Assembly: GCA_963714125.1 (NCBI GenBank)
Contig: OY970234.1
Location: 1,612,001-1,676,000, forward strand
Direction: 5' to 3'
Source: CAWCAW01 sp963714125
GTDB taxonomy: Bacteria; Actinomycetota; Acidimicrobiia; Acidimicrobiales; UBA8190
Length of the DNA: 64,000 bases
Shown here: positions 39,862 through 48,315 of the stretch, in pieces
How the letters are laid out: each line of letters opens with the position of its first letter
Numbering within the stretch: the first letter of the stretch is position 1
Translations under genes and position numbers: made by a program
The notes under the pieces: generated by a model
What the model was told of the DNA's origin: nothing
The model's input: the letters and a program-made list of their open reading frames with translations, nothing else
Database searches by the model: none

Positions 39862-42552
39862 TCAGGCGCCGGGCAGCCGGAAGGTGGCGATGCCCCAGGC
39901 GCGCAGCTCGAAGTGCCCGTCGAAGGGGGCGACGGGGAGGCCGCGCAGATCGACGAGCCATCCTGAGCGTTCGCCCACGGTCACCGTGGTTGGCTCGCTG
40001 GACGGGTTGAACACCCTGACCTCGAGCAGACCGGCCACTCGACGCACGGCCGATACCCGCGCCCCGGTGATGTCGAGCGCGCTACCGGTAGAGGGCCGAT
40101 CGCCACCGCCGGGGGCGTAGACGACCTCGATGGGCAAGAAGGCGTCCTCGGCCATGGCGAAGGGGTCATCGCACCCCGGGCACAAGGCGTAGTGCCATTC
40201 GATGATGCGCCCTTGGAGTTGCAGCCCGTCGACGGGCGTGAGCGGTCCGGCCGGCAGAGGGCGATAGGCCATGCCGAGGCGCGACAGCATGCCGGTGCTG
40301 CGCAACAAGGTGAGCGCCAAGGTGCGCGCCCGGGGCGCGCCGTCGATGTCTTCGATGTCGACGAGCTCGTACTCGCACAGGCTGTCGTAGGCCGCCGTGA
40401 GCCCACCCGCGGTCACGAAGCGACGAGAGGGGAACGTCGGCAGTCCGAATTCGTCGGTGCGTCCTTCGGCCTCGAGTCCTCGCCTCACCACGGCGAAGGC
40501 GCACTCGGCCTCGGAGTGGTCGGCAGGGGACGGCAGCGGCAGATGCACCCGAAGGCGGTGGTCGCGGCTGGGATTGCGGAATCGCGTGGTGACCCGCACC
40601 ATGCGTTCTTCGGCGCGCAGCTCCACGGTGGTGGTGATCTCTACCGGTTGCTCGCCGACGCGAGCTCGCGAGAAGCCGTCGATGTGATCGGGCCAGCGGT
40701 ATTGCGCGGTGATCACCGCCACGGCCCGCAGTGGCCCGCGCTCGTCCACCCGTACCGTCACGCTGTCGGGCGTATCGACGAGTTGGTCGGTGGGGGGAGG
40801 GGAGTAGTTGTAAGAGTCACCCAGGTCGCCGCCGTCGACGAGCTTTCCGTAGCCGGCCACCCCGTCGATGGCGAAGGTCTCCTGGTCGGCGCGCAGGGTC
40901 ACGGTGGTGAGGCCGTTGGCCACGGTGATGTCGCCGTTGTCGCCGGTCTCCACGGTGACGGGGTGGCTGAGAGGAGCCGGGGCAAAGGCTTTGAAGCCGA
41001 AGCCGGGGATGTCCTCCACGCGCGCCAGCACGCGCTGGACGGGGTCCTGGTCCAAACGGATGCGCACGACCGCATCGGGACGAGCGCCGAGGCGCGTGTA
41101 GAGATCCTGCTTGATGGACGCGATGGGCACGTCGTAACGCTCTTCGGTGCCGAAGGCGATGGTGATCTCGATGGCCGAGTCGTCCTCCTCGACGCGCACG
41201 TCTTGGATCCACGTATGGGCGTCGACCTGGCTCCCACTGGGCAGCATGCCCAGGATCGTCCGCACCGTGTTGGCATCCAAGGTGAGGGCACCGAGCCCGC
41301 GTGGAATGCCGAAGGCGCCCGGTTCATCGGCGAGGGCTTGGGTGTCAGGTGGGGCTTCAGCGCCGGTCAGGACGACTTCGACAACCCCGGCCCGGGAGCG
41401 AGCCGCGGCATTGACCACCACCGGACCTGACGCGCTGAAAGACCGGCCCAGTGTCTTCAGGGCGCGATCGGCCAATCCATCGGCGATTTCTGAGGCTTGG
41501 GCGAAACGATGCAAGACCGAGTCGACCACTTCATCAACCGAGCAGGCGCAGATGGAGTCGTGGGCGGCGTTGCGCACCACTTCCTTCCAGGCGATGTCGA
41601 AGAGACGGGCCGGCCACAGTGACGCCGGGGTGAACAGGGCGCAGTACGGCTCGGCACGTTGTTCAAGGGCGCGCTCGGCGCGTCCGGCCGCTTGTTTCAC
41701 GTCGACGCGGTTGGAGGCCACCCCCATCAAGACGTTGGACCGGGCCCCGGAGCGCATCTCGCCCTGCCAGCGCTCCAGCCCCTCGGTGGGGGCCGTCGCC
41801 AGATACTCGGGCAACGAGGTGATGGCAAAGACATAGTCGTCTTGGATGTCGTTGGCTTCGGCCACCACGCGCCCCAGCCACGGTTGCGGCTCTTGGTGGT
41901 CGGTGCCGTTCATGAACAACAAGTCGCCGATGAGGAAGTCGCCGATCTCCGTTTCGTGATCGGCGATCCTCTCCACCAGATCCTTGGCGTTGTCGGGTAT
42001 GGCCGCCCCATTGCCGTAGCCGGTGGGGAGGTACTCGGCTCGTACCGTCGAACCGTCCGGCGCTTCCCACCAGAAGCCGGTCTTGTCGATCACCTTGGGT
42101 ACACCGCGCCACACCACGGCGTGGTCCAGCCCGGCCAAGCGAAGGATCTGCGGCATCTGGGCGATGTGACCGAACATGTCGGGGAGATAACCCACCTGCA
42201 TGGCCCCCCCAAAGGCGGCCCCGCGCGCCATGCCCATCTCGAGGTCGCGCACGATGGTTTCCCCGGAGATCAAAAATTCGTCCATGAGGACGTACCACGG
42301 GCCCATGGCCAGGCGACCACTGGCGGCCAAGGCCCGGATGCGCGCCTCGTTCTCCGGCCTTACCTCCAGGTAGTCGTCCACGGCGGCCAACTGGCCATCG
42401 ATGAGGAAGCGGGCATAGGAGGGATCGCTTTCGAGCAGCGGCAGAAGGTGATCGAGGAGGTCGACGAGACGCAACCGGAAACTCTGGAAGGGCTCGTACC
42501 ACTCCCGGTCCCAGTGCGTGTGAGGGACGACGGCAACACGGCGAGTAGTCAC
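39862..42552 (-). CDS. GH38 alpha-mannosidase
   Basis: An 896-residue glycosidase. It opens VAVVPHTHWDREWYEPFQSF (HTHWDREW, zinc ligands His and Asp), FLIDGQLAAVDDYLEVRPEN follows, and the nucleophile region reads GYLPDMFGHIAQMPQIL (Asp in PDMFGH). HAVVWRGVPKV, FMNGTDHQEP (His ligand), and a large beta-sandwich C-terminal part complete the GH38 layout. It would cleave alpha-mannosides, perhaps from mannosylated lipids or glycans, in the cytosol since no signal peptide is seen. Its last base is two bases from the cyclase stop, so the two genes converge. Confidence 0.93.
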   Translation of the reverse strand: MTTRRVAVVPHTHWDREWYEPFQSFRLRLVDLLDHLLPLLESDPSYARFLIDGQLAAVDDYLEVRPENEARIRALAASGRLAMGPWYVLMDEFLISGETIVRDLEMGMARGAAFGGAMQVGYLPDMFGHIAQMPQILRLAGLDHAVVWRGVPKVIDKTGFWWEAPDGSTVRAEYLPTGYGNGAAIPDNAKDLVERIADHETEIGDFLIGDLLFMNGTDHQEPQPWLGRVVAEANDIQDDYVFAITSLPEYLATAPTEGLERWQGEMRSGARSNVLMGVASNRVDVKQAAGRAERALEQRAEPYCALFTPASLWPARLFDIAWKEVVRNAAHDSICACSVDEVVDSVLHRFAQASEIADGLADRALKTLGRSFSASGPVVVNAAARSRAGVVEVVLTGAEAPPDTQALADEPGAFGIPRGLGALTLDANTVRTILGMLPSGSQVDAHTWIQDVRVEEDDSAIEITIAFGTEERYDVPIASIKQDLYTRLGARPDAVVRIRLDQDPVQRVLARVEDIPGFGFKAFAPAPLSHPVTVETGDNGDITVANGLTTVTLRADQETFAIDGVAGYGKLVDGGDLGDSYNYSPPPTDQLVDTPDSVTVRVDERGPLRAVAVITAQYRWPDHIDGFSRARVGEQPVEITTTVELRAEERMVRVTTRFRNPSRDHRLRVHLPLPSPADHSEAECAFAVVRRGLEAEGRTDEFGLPTFPSRRFVTAGGLTAAYDSLCEYELVDIEDIDGAPRARTLALTLLRSTGMLSRLGMAYRPLPAGPLTPVDGLQLQGRIIEWHYALCPGCDDPFAMAEDAFLPIEVVYAPGGGDRPSTGSALDITGARVSAVRRVAGLLEVRVFNPSSEPTTVTVGERSGWLVDLRGLPVAPFDGHFELRAWGIATFRLPGA

Positions 42553-42619
42553 GCCATGAGGCTACGTCGCGGCGCCGCCCTGTGTGCCCGAAGGCGGGGC
42601 CGGTTGGTACGTTCGCAGC

Positions 42620-44152
42620 GTGCTCCCTCGGCCTTGGACGTCGCACCTGCCCGCCGGCACCACCTTGGAGGTGTCCGAGCTCACCGCCTCGGGGAGCCTC
42701 CCGGCCGCCTGGGCAGCGGCGTGGGCGGCCGCGCCGGACGCTCCGCTGCTGCTCGACGGAGCCGGTGATGGGGGTGGTGCCCGCGGCTGGGTAACGGCTG
42801 GACAATTCGAGGAGCGCACCCGCGCCGTAGCGCGACGACTGCGACGGGCCGGCGTATGCCGGGGTGATCGCATGGTGTGGTCCATGACTTCTTCGGTCGA
42901 CGCCGCCGCCGTGGTGGTCGGGGCGCTGCGCGCCGGTGTCGTGGTGGTGCCGACCAATCCGTCCTATACGGCGCGCGAGCTAGCCCACATCGTGGGAGAC
43001 GCCAAGCCAGTGGGGGCCGTGGTCGACGATCCGGCGGCGGCCCGAGCCATCTCCGCCGCCGATCCCACCGTGATCGTGATGGGCCCCGATCTCGCCGCCG
43101 ACGTGACCGGAGCTGATCGGCGCGCTGATGGCGATGACGGCGCCGAGATCGACGGCGCCGCCGGGGCCGATCTTGCCCTCATCGCCTACACCTCAGGTAC
43201 CACCGGTGCACCCAAAGGGGCCATGCTCAGTCACGCCAACGTGTTGGCCAACAGCGAGTCGGTGGCGCGCACGTGGAGGTGGGAGTCCGATGACCGCCTC
43301 GTGCACGGCCTGCCCATCTTTCACGGCCACGGCTTGTGCGTGGCGCTGTTCACGTCGCTTCTGCGCGGTGCGTCGGTGGTGCTCTTGCCCCGGTTCGACG
43401 CGTCGGGCGCTCTCGATGCCGCCGCCGAACACCACGCCACGTTGTTCTTCGGAGTGCCGACCATGTATCACCGCCTGGCCGGCTCGGGCCGCGTCGACGA
43501 GCTCGGTCGGCTGCGCCTGTGCGTCTCGGGATCGGCGCCCCTGGCCGCCTCGCTGCATCAGGAGATCTTCGAGCGAGCCGGGACGGCGGTGCTCGAGCGC
43601 TACGGCATGACCGAGACCTTGATGACGTTGTCGAACCCCTATGACGGGGAGCGGCGGGCGGGCACGGTGGGCTTCCCGTTCCCGGGCGTCGAGGCCCGGG
43701 TGGTCGACGAGGAGATCCAGGTAAAGGGCCCGACGGTGAGCGCGGGATATTTGCAACGTCCCAGCGCCACCGCCGAGGCCTTTAGCGACGGGTGGTTCCG
43801 CACCGGGGACCTGGCCGTCGTCGAGGACGGCTATGCGCGGATCTTGGGACGGTCGGTCGATCTCGTCATCTCCGGTGGGTTCAACGTGTACCCCGCCGAG
43901 GTCGAAGACGTCCTTCTCGGACATCCCGCCGTGGCCGAGGTGGCGGTCACCGGGACACCGTCGGACGAGTGGGGTGAGGTGGTCACGGCGTGGGTCGTGG
44001 CCTCCGCCGGTGCCGGTCCCGCCGTGGAGCACGACCTTCTCGCCTATGGCGCCGAGCATCTGGCTCCCTACAAGCGCCCCCGGCTGGTGCACTTCGTCGA
44101 TGCGTTGCCCCGTAACGCGCTGGGCAAGGTGACCCGGGCTGATCTGCGCTGA
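42620..44152 (+). CDS. Acyl-CoA synthetase (AMP-forming)
   Basis: A 510-residue ANL-superfamily ligase. Signatures: LIAYTSGTTGAPKGAMLSHA (P-loop), ERYGMTETLMTLSNPYDGER (A5), GWFRTGDLAVVEDGYARILG (A7) and LGRSVDLVISGGFNVYPAEV (A8 hinge), and LPRNALGKVTRADL with the catalytic Lys. Its compact size and MTETLMTLSN-PY sequence resemble malonyl-CoA synthetases and related short-chain forms. It makes an acyl-CoA from acid, ATP and CoA. GTG at 42620 is favoured over GTG at 42584, because the earlier one would start nearer the divergent mannosidase promoter. Confidence 0.9.
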   Translation: MLPRPWTSHLPAGTTLEVSELTASGSLPAAWAAAWAAAPDAPLLLDGAGDGGGARGWVTAGQFEERTRAVARRLRRAGVCRGDRMVWSMTSSVDAAAVVVGALRAGVVVVPTNPSYTARELAHIVGDAKPVGAVVDDPAAARAISAADPTVIVMGPDLAADVTGADRRADGDDGAEIDGAAGADLALIAYTSGTTGAPKGAMLSHANVLANSESVARTWRWESDDRLVHGLPIFHGHGLCVALFTSLLRGASVVLLPRFDASGALDAAAEHHATLFFGVPTMYHRLAGSGRVDELGRLRLCVSGSAPLAASLHQEIFERAGTAVLERYGMTETLMTLSNPYDGERRAGTVGFPFPGVEARVVDEEIQVKGPTVSAGYLQRPSATAEAFSDGWFRTGDLAVVEDGYARILGRSVDLVISGGFNVYPAEVEDVLLGHPAVAEVAVTGTPSDEWGEVVTAWVVASAGAGPAVEHDLLAYGAEHLAPYKRPRLVHFVDALPRNALGKVTRADLR

Positions 44153-44186
44153 CCTCGCCGATCTCCACTGATCTGCGCTGATCTGC
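44141..44186 (+). repeat. Short direct repeats at the acyl-CoA synthetase 3' end
   Basis: GATCTGCGCTGA occurs at 44141-44152 (ending in the synthetase stop codon) and again at 44170-44181, with a third partial copy GATCTGC at 44180-44186. It looks like a small local duplication of the gene end. No function is suggested. Confidence 0.7.
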
Positions 44187-44219
44187 ACACGTCTGCGCCG
44201 AGCCGGTAGGTTCCCTTTC

Positions 44220-44639
44220 GTGCGTATCGCTTTCGGCACCGACGAGGACACCCCGCTCACCGACGCGCTGATGTCGGTTCTTGCCGCCGGGGGCCACGAA
44301 GTGGAGTACCTGGCGCCCGGTGCGCAGTGGCCCGAGGTGGGGCGTTCCGTCGCCGAAGCGGTGTCCCAAGGACGCGCCGAGCGCGGCCTCATGTGTTGTT
44401 ACACCGGCACCGGCGTCACCATCGCCGCCAACAGAGTGCCCGGCGTGCGGGCCGCCTTGTGCACCGACGCCGCCACCGCCACCGGAGCCCGTCGGTGGAA
44501 CGACGCCAACGTGCTCGCGTTCGGGCTGCGTCTCACCACGCTGCAGCTCGCCACCGAGATGATCGATGCCTTTTTGGGGACCGCCGCCGACGAGAGCGAG
44601 CTGGCCGCCATTGCGCGCCTCGAAGAACCGCTGCGGTAG
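44220..44639 (+). CDS. RpiB/LacA/LacB-family sugar-phosphate isomerase
   Basis: A 139-residue protein of the RpiB family. It starts MRIAFGTDEDTPLTDALMSV, has the catalytic Cys region MCCYTGTGVTIAANRVPGVR (matching CGTGIG-x-x-IAAN of RpiB, with Cys kept and the following Gly replaced by Tyr) and AALCTDAATATGARRWNDAN (the ND-x-N block). It would isomerise a ribose- or allose-like sugar phosphate. The first residues GTDEDTP replace the usual GxDHAG substrate motif, which suggests a different substrate. GTG start; a GYD-domain gene follows. Confidence 0.85.
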   Translation: MRIAFGTDEDTPLTDALMSVLAAGGHEVEYLAPGAQWPEVGRSVAEAVSQGRAERGLMCCYTGTGVTIAANRVPGVRAALCTDAATATGARRWNDANVLAFGLRLTTLQLATEMIDAFLGTAADESELAAIARLEEPLR

Positions 44640-44648
44640 CGTTCGACC

Positions 44649-44948
44649 ATGCCGACCTTCCTCATGCTGTCGACCCTCGGACCCGAAGGCATGGCCACGC
44701 TGCGCCAGAACCCGGCTCGGTTGAAAGAGGTCAACTCCGAGGTGGAGGCCATGGGTGCGCACGTCGTGGCCCAGTGGGCGCTGCTCGGTCAGTACGACTT
44801 CGCCACCGTGCTGGAGGCACCCGACGAGAAGGTCGTGGCGCGTGTAGCGGTATCGCTGGGAGCCCGTGGCACCTTGAAGACCAAGACGTTGCTCGCCATG
44901 CCGATCGACGATTTCGTCGACGCCGTGGCCGGCACCCCCGACCCCTAA
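44649..44948 (+). CDS. GYD-domain protein
   Basis: A 99-residue protein with the GYD (glycine-tyrosine-aspartate) domain pattern: LMLSTLGPEGMATLRQNPARLKEVNSEVEAMGA, here QWALLGQYDFATVLEAPDEK where GQYDF replaces GxYD, followed by ALGARGTLKTKTLLAMPIDDF. The function of the family is unknown; it has a ferredoxin-like fold. It is nine bases downstream of the RpiB-like gene and probably cotranscribed with it. Confidence 0.85.
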   Translation: MPTFLMLSTLGPEGMATLRQNPARLKEVNSEVEAMGAHVVAQWALLGQYDFATVLEAPDEKVVARVAVSLGARGTLKTKTLLAMPIDDFVDAVAGTPDP

Positions 44949-44955
44949 GGCGTGG

Positions 44956-45195
44956 TTAGTACCACCACATTCCTTGCTTGCGATGCTCCGGCCTGATGTC
45001 GTCGGCCGAGAACACATCGGGGAGCACCGTGTCATCAGAGAGCCGCTTGACGCGGTATCCGTCGCCCACCTGTTCCGCCACCTCGAAGCCGTGACTCCAG
45101 GCACCGACGTAGCGGCTCCGAACATCCACTTTCGTTCCGGCGGGGAGGGCGCCAGCCGGTGCGTCCTTGGCCACGTCGGTCATCGTATTGACCAT
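44956..45195 (-). CDS. Small protein of about 79 residues, unknown function
   Basis: ATG at 45193-45195 is preceded by AGGAGG with about 6-base spacing, so the start is well supported. The protein reads MVNTMTDVAKDAPAGALP, then GTKVDVRSRYVGAWSHGFEVA (a short beta-rich stretch of the kind seen in SH3-like or CAP-Gly-like folds) and ends DIRPEHRKQGMWWY. I recognise no family with confidence; the RYVGAWSHGFEV-VGDGYRVKRLSD repeat-like pattern suggests a small beta barrel. It converges on the GYD gene and diverges from RNase HII. Confidence 0.7.
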   Translation of the reverse strand: MVNTMTDVAKDAPAGALPAGTKVDVRSRYVGAWSHGFEVAEQVGDGYRVKRLSDDTVLPDVFSADDIRPEHRKQGMWWY

Positions 45196-45251
45196 GTCCC
45201 CTCCTTCCGGCGATGGCATGTTCATGGCGCGTTGCGGGCCCGCTTGTGCCC

Positions 45252-46049
45252 ATGATGAGCGCGAAGACGAAGACGGGCAAGGGGCAAAAAAACAACTCGC
45301 CCACGGCGCGCCCGCGCTCGCGTACGGCGCGGGCGGCTGCACCCAAGCGCAAGAACGGCCCCCCGGATCTGACGTGCGAACAAAGCCTGCTCGACGAGGG
45401 ATTCCAGATGGTTGCCGGCGTCGATGAGGTGGGGCGAGGGGCTTGGGCGGGTCCGCTCAGTGTCGGGGTTGCCGTGTTGTGCCGACCACCCGCCGTTGTC
45501 CCCAACGGCCTGCGCGACTCCAAGCAGCTTTTGGAACACTTTCGCGAGCAGCTGTTCGACACCGTGGGTTTGTGGTGTGCGGCGTGGGCCGTCGGTCACG
45601 CCGGACCCGAGGAGTGCGACAGCATCGGTATGACCGCCGCCTTGCGGCTGGCCACCGGTCGGGCCTTCGGCCAACTCCCCGACGACGCTCGACCCGATGC
45701 CGTTGTTCTCGACGGTTCGTTCGACTTCGTGACCCCGCCCTCGGAGCCGTCGTTGTTCGACGAGGCGAGCGACATCCTCAGTGCGGACGGGTCGCCGCCG
45801 GTGGTGCGCACCGTCATCGGCGGTGACAGGCAGTGTGCGAGCGTGGCGGCGGCCTCGGTGTTGGCCAAGGTGACGCGAGACCGCATGATGCGGTCGGTGG
45901 CCGATTCGTACCCGCCTTTCGATTTCGAGCGAAACAAGGGATATCCGTCGCCGACGCACAAGGTGGCCCTTCGTGGCTATGGGCTGACGGCCATCCACCG
46001 GCGATCGTGGGTGTTCGTGGAGGGCCTGCCCTGGAAGGGAACGGGGTAG
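45252..46049 (+). CDS. rnhB: Ribonuclease HII with basic N-terminal extension
   Basis: A 265-residue RNase HII. Catalytic motif GVDEVGRGAWAGPLSVGVAV (Asp-Glu), then LRDSKQLLEHF, VVLDGSFDFV (third Asp), and GGDRQCASVAAASVLAKVTRDRMM (fourth Asp and the AKV-x-RD block) plus ERNKGYPSPTHKVAL. It cuts at single ribonucleotides misincorporated in DNA. Residues 1-40 form a basic, low-complexity extension (KTKTGKGQKNNSPTARPRSR) that is absent in most relatives; internal start codons could remove it. The first ATG of a double ATG (45252, 45255) is used. Confidence 0.93.
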   Translation: MMSAKTKTGKGQKNNSPTARPRSRTARAAAPKRKNGPPDLTCEQSLLDEGFQMVAGVDEVGRGAWAGPLSVGVAVLCRPPAVVPNGLRDSKQLLEHFREQLFDTVGLWCAAWAVGHAGPEECDSIGMTAALRLATGRAFGQLPDDARPDAVVLDGSFDFVTPPSEPSLFDEASDILSADGSPPVVRTVIGGDRQCASVAAASVLAKVTRDRMMRSVADSYPPFDFERNKGYPSPTHKVALRGYGLTAIHRRSWVFVEGLPWKGTG

Positions 46050-46074
46050 GCGCCGGGTTCTTGCGGGGAACCGG

Positions 46075-47295
46075 CTACTTGGCCACGGGCTCCTTGGGAA
46101 GACCGAGGACGCGCTCGCCGATGATGTTGTGGAGGATCTCGTCGGTGCCCCCGGCTACTCGCATACCGGGGAGCCCGAGGACGAACTGAGACCACGCATA
46201 GGTGCCCCACTCGCCACTGTCGGCCACCAGCTTGGGTCCGAGGACGACGTCGAGCATGTCGCTCATGCGGCGCATGTTGTAGGTGAGTGAAAGCTTGGCG
46301 ATCGACATTTCAGGGCCCGGGAGCTGGCCGGCGGCGATCTTGGCCATGGCCCTCAGGTTCGTATACGAGGCCACGCGACCATGGATGATGATGTCGGCCA
46401 GCTGTTGGCGCACGATGGCGTCGCCACTCTTGCCCTGATGGCGCACCAACTCGATGAGTCGTTGCGTGCTCATGTTTCCGCCACCGGTGGCCGAGCCACC
46501 GCCGATGGCGGCCCGCTCGTTCATGAGCGTGGTGAGGGCGACAGTCCATCCACCGTTCACGTCGCCCAGGCGGTGCGTGTCGGGGATGCGGACCTCAGTG
46601 AAGAACACCTCGTTGAACGAGGCGCCTCCGGTGATCTGGCGCAACGGGCGCACCTCGACGCCCGGTGCGTGCATGTCGACCACGAACCCGGTCAGGCCCT
46701 TGTGCTTGGGGAGATCGGGATCGGTGCGGCAGATGATCTCGCCAATGTCCGACAGGTGCGCACCCGACGTCCACACCTTCTGACCGGTGACGATCCACTC
46801 GTCGCCGTCGCGGATGGCTTTGGTCTGCAGGCTGGCCAGGTCGCTGCCGGCGCCCGGTTCGCTGAAGAGCTGACAGGCGACGATGTCGCCCCGCCACAAA
46901 GCGCGGAGGTACTTCTCCTTCACCTCGTCGGTGGCGTGGGCGAGGATGGTGGGCGCCACCATGCCCAGGCCGATCCCGTAGGGGGTCATGGGTGGCGTGG
47001 CGAATCCGGCCTCAACGCCGTCATAGGCCCGTTGGTGGTCACGGGTCAGTCCTCGCCCGCCGTAGGCCTCAGGGCCCGTGATCCATCCGAAGCCGGCGTC
47101 GAAGCGGGTCGCGGCCCATTGGCGGGCGGCTTCCAGCTCGGCCAGCTCCTCTTGGGGGGTGCGTTCGGGCAGCACCGACACCTGGTCGGAGCCCTCACCC
47201 CAGGCTTGGGTGACCTCCACTCGAGGCTCGGCGTTGGCGTCGAGGAACTCGGTGGCGGCCCGCTGAAGGTCCTCGACGGAGATGGTGGGGGGCAT
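46075..47295 (-). CDS. Acyl-CoA dehydrogenase
   Basis: A 406-residue flavoenzyme. ATG at 47293-47295 gives MPPTISVEDLQRAATEFLDA, with an AAGGA upstream; the open frame further upstream is antisense to the EamA and glutamate dehydrogenase genes. Key segments are CQLFSEPGAGSDLASLQTKA (flavin loop), WTSGAHLSDIGEIICRTDPD, EVFFTEVRIPDTHRLG and GMRVAGGTDEILHNIIGERVLGLPKEPV. The ending matches that of the acyl-CoA dehydrogenase at 4.5-5.8 kb. It oxidises an acyl-CoA of unknown type and feeds ETF. Confidence 0.9.
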   Translation of the reverse strand: MPPTISVEDLQRAATEFLDANAEPRVEVTQAWGEGSDQVSVLPERTPQEELAELEAARQWAATRFDAGFGWITGPEAYGGRGLTRDHQRAYDGVEAGFATPPMTPYGIGLGMVAPTILAHATDEVKEKYLRALWRGDIVACQLFSEPGAGSDLASLQTKAIRDGDEWIVTGQKVWTSGAHLSDIGEIICRTDPDLPKHKGLTGFVVDMHAPGVEVRPLRQITGGASFNEVFFTEVRIPDTHRLGDVNGGWTVALTTLMNERAAIGGGSATGGGNMSTQRLIELVRHQGKSGDAIVRQQLADIIIHGRVASYTNLRAMAKIAAGQLPGPEMSIAKLSLTYNMRRMSDMLDVVLGPKLVADSGEWGTYAWSQFVLGLPGMRVAGGTDEILHNIIGERVLGLPKEPVAK

Positions 47296-47385
47296 CGAAT
47301 TCCTTCGCTCGACGGGGTGCCCGGGAGCGTACTGACGGGTCATCAGTCGACGCCAGACGCGCGCCCTTGGGCTAAACAGTGCCCC

Positions 47386-48315
47386 ATGGCCTACCTGTTG
47401 GCCGTGGCGGCGGCCCTGGCCAACGCTGTGACCACCATCTTGCAGCGCATGGGGGTGGAAACGGCGCCTGCCAAGGACTCGCTTCGCCTGAGCCTCGTGG
47501 CCCACGCCTTGCGCCGCAAGGTGTGGCTGGCGGGCTTCGTCTGTATGGCCGGTGCTTTCCTGTTGCAGTTCGTCGCCTTGCACTTCGGCCGTCTCAGCAC
47601 CGTGCAACCGATCCTGACCCTCGAGCTGCCCTTCTTGGTGGTGATCCTGGGCGGCTACTTCCACCTTCGGCTCAGCTGGATGGACTGGATCGGCGCGTTG
47701 GCTGCCGCCGGGGGGTTGGCGGCTTTTTTGGCCCTGGCGCAGCCCGGCGGAGGCGTGCTCGTCCCCGACACCGGGTCCTGGCTTCTGGTGGGCGGGGCCG
47801 TCGTTGGTGCCGTGGTGATCTGCCTGTTGCTGACGCGTACCGGATCTCCGCCGTGGCGCTCGGCCATGTTCGGCGTGGCCGGAGCCATCGTCTTCGCCTT
47901 TACCGCCGCCCTCATGAAGGAGATGAACGGGCAGATCAACCACGGGTGGTCGACGGTGTTCTTGCACTTCCCGCCGTATGCCGTGGTCGTGAGCGGGTTG
48001 ATCGGCACGTTCCTGGCGCTCAACGCCTACCATGCCGGACCTATCACCGCATCGCAGGCTGCCCTGGTCATCGTCGATCCGCTGGCGTCGATCGCCATCG
48101 GGGTCGGGCTGTTCGGCGATCGCCTCGTCACTTCCGGACTCCGCGGCCCCGGCGAGGCTGTGGCCTTGTCGTTGCTCTTCACCGGGGTCTACTCGCTGAC
48201 GCAGTCGCCGCTGGTGGCCCGGGTGCGCTCGGAAGACGACCGAGGACAGATCCTCTCGGAGCGACTTCACGGTGAGCACTCTGTGCGGACACCGAGGGCG
48301 GACCCCGAGAAATGA
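47386..48315 (+). CDS. DMT-superfamily (EamA-like) transporter
   Basis: A 309-residue protein with about ten hydrophobic segments and a DMT/EamA layout of two five-helix repeats: MAYLLAVAAALANAVTTILQ, FVALHFGRLSTVQPILTLEL (loop), then FLALNAYHAGPITASQAALV and VDPLASIAIGVGLFGDRLV in the second half. Members export amino acids or metabolites. A hydrophilic C-terminal tail of about 35 residues is cytosolic. ATG at 47386; glutamate dehydrogenase starts inside its stop codon (ATGA), so the two are coupled. Confidence 0.85.
   Translation: MAYLLAVAAALANAVTTILQRMGVETAPAKDSLRLSLVAHALRRKVWLAGFVCMAGAFLLQFVALHFGRLSTVQPILTLELPFLVVILGGYFHLRLSWMDWIGALAAAGGLAAFLALAQPGGGVLVPDTGSWLLVGGAVVGAVVICLLLTRTGSPPWRSAMFGVAGAIVFAFTAALMKEMNGQINHGWSTVFLHFPPYAVVVSGLIGTFLALNAYHAGPITASQAALVIVDPLASIAIGVGLFGDRLVTSGLRGPGEAVALSLLFTGVYSLTQSPLVARVRSEDDRGQILSERLHGEHSVRTPRADPEK

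Noticed and set aside
46381..47385. Upstream extension of the EamA transporter frame
   Set aside because: That part is antisense to the acyl-CoA dehydrogenase gene and has no membrane segments.
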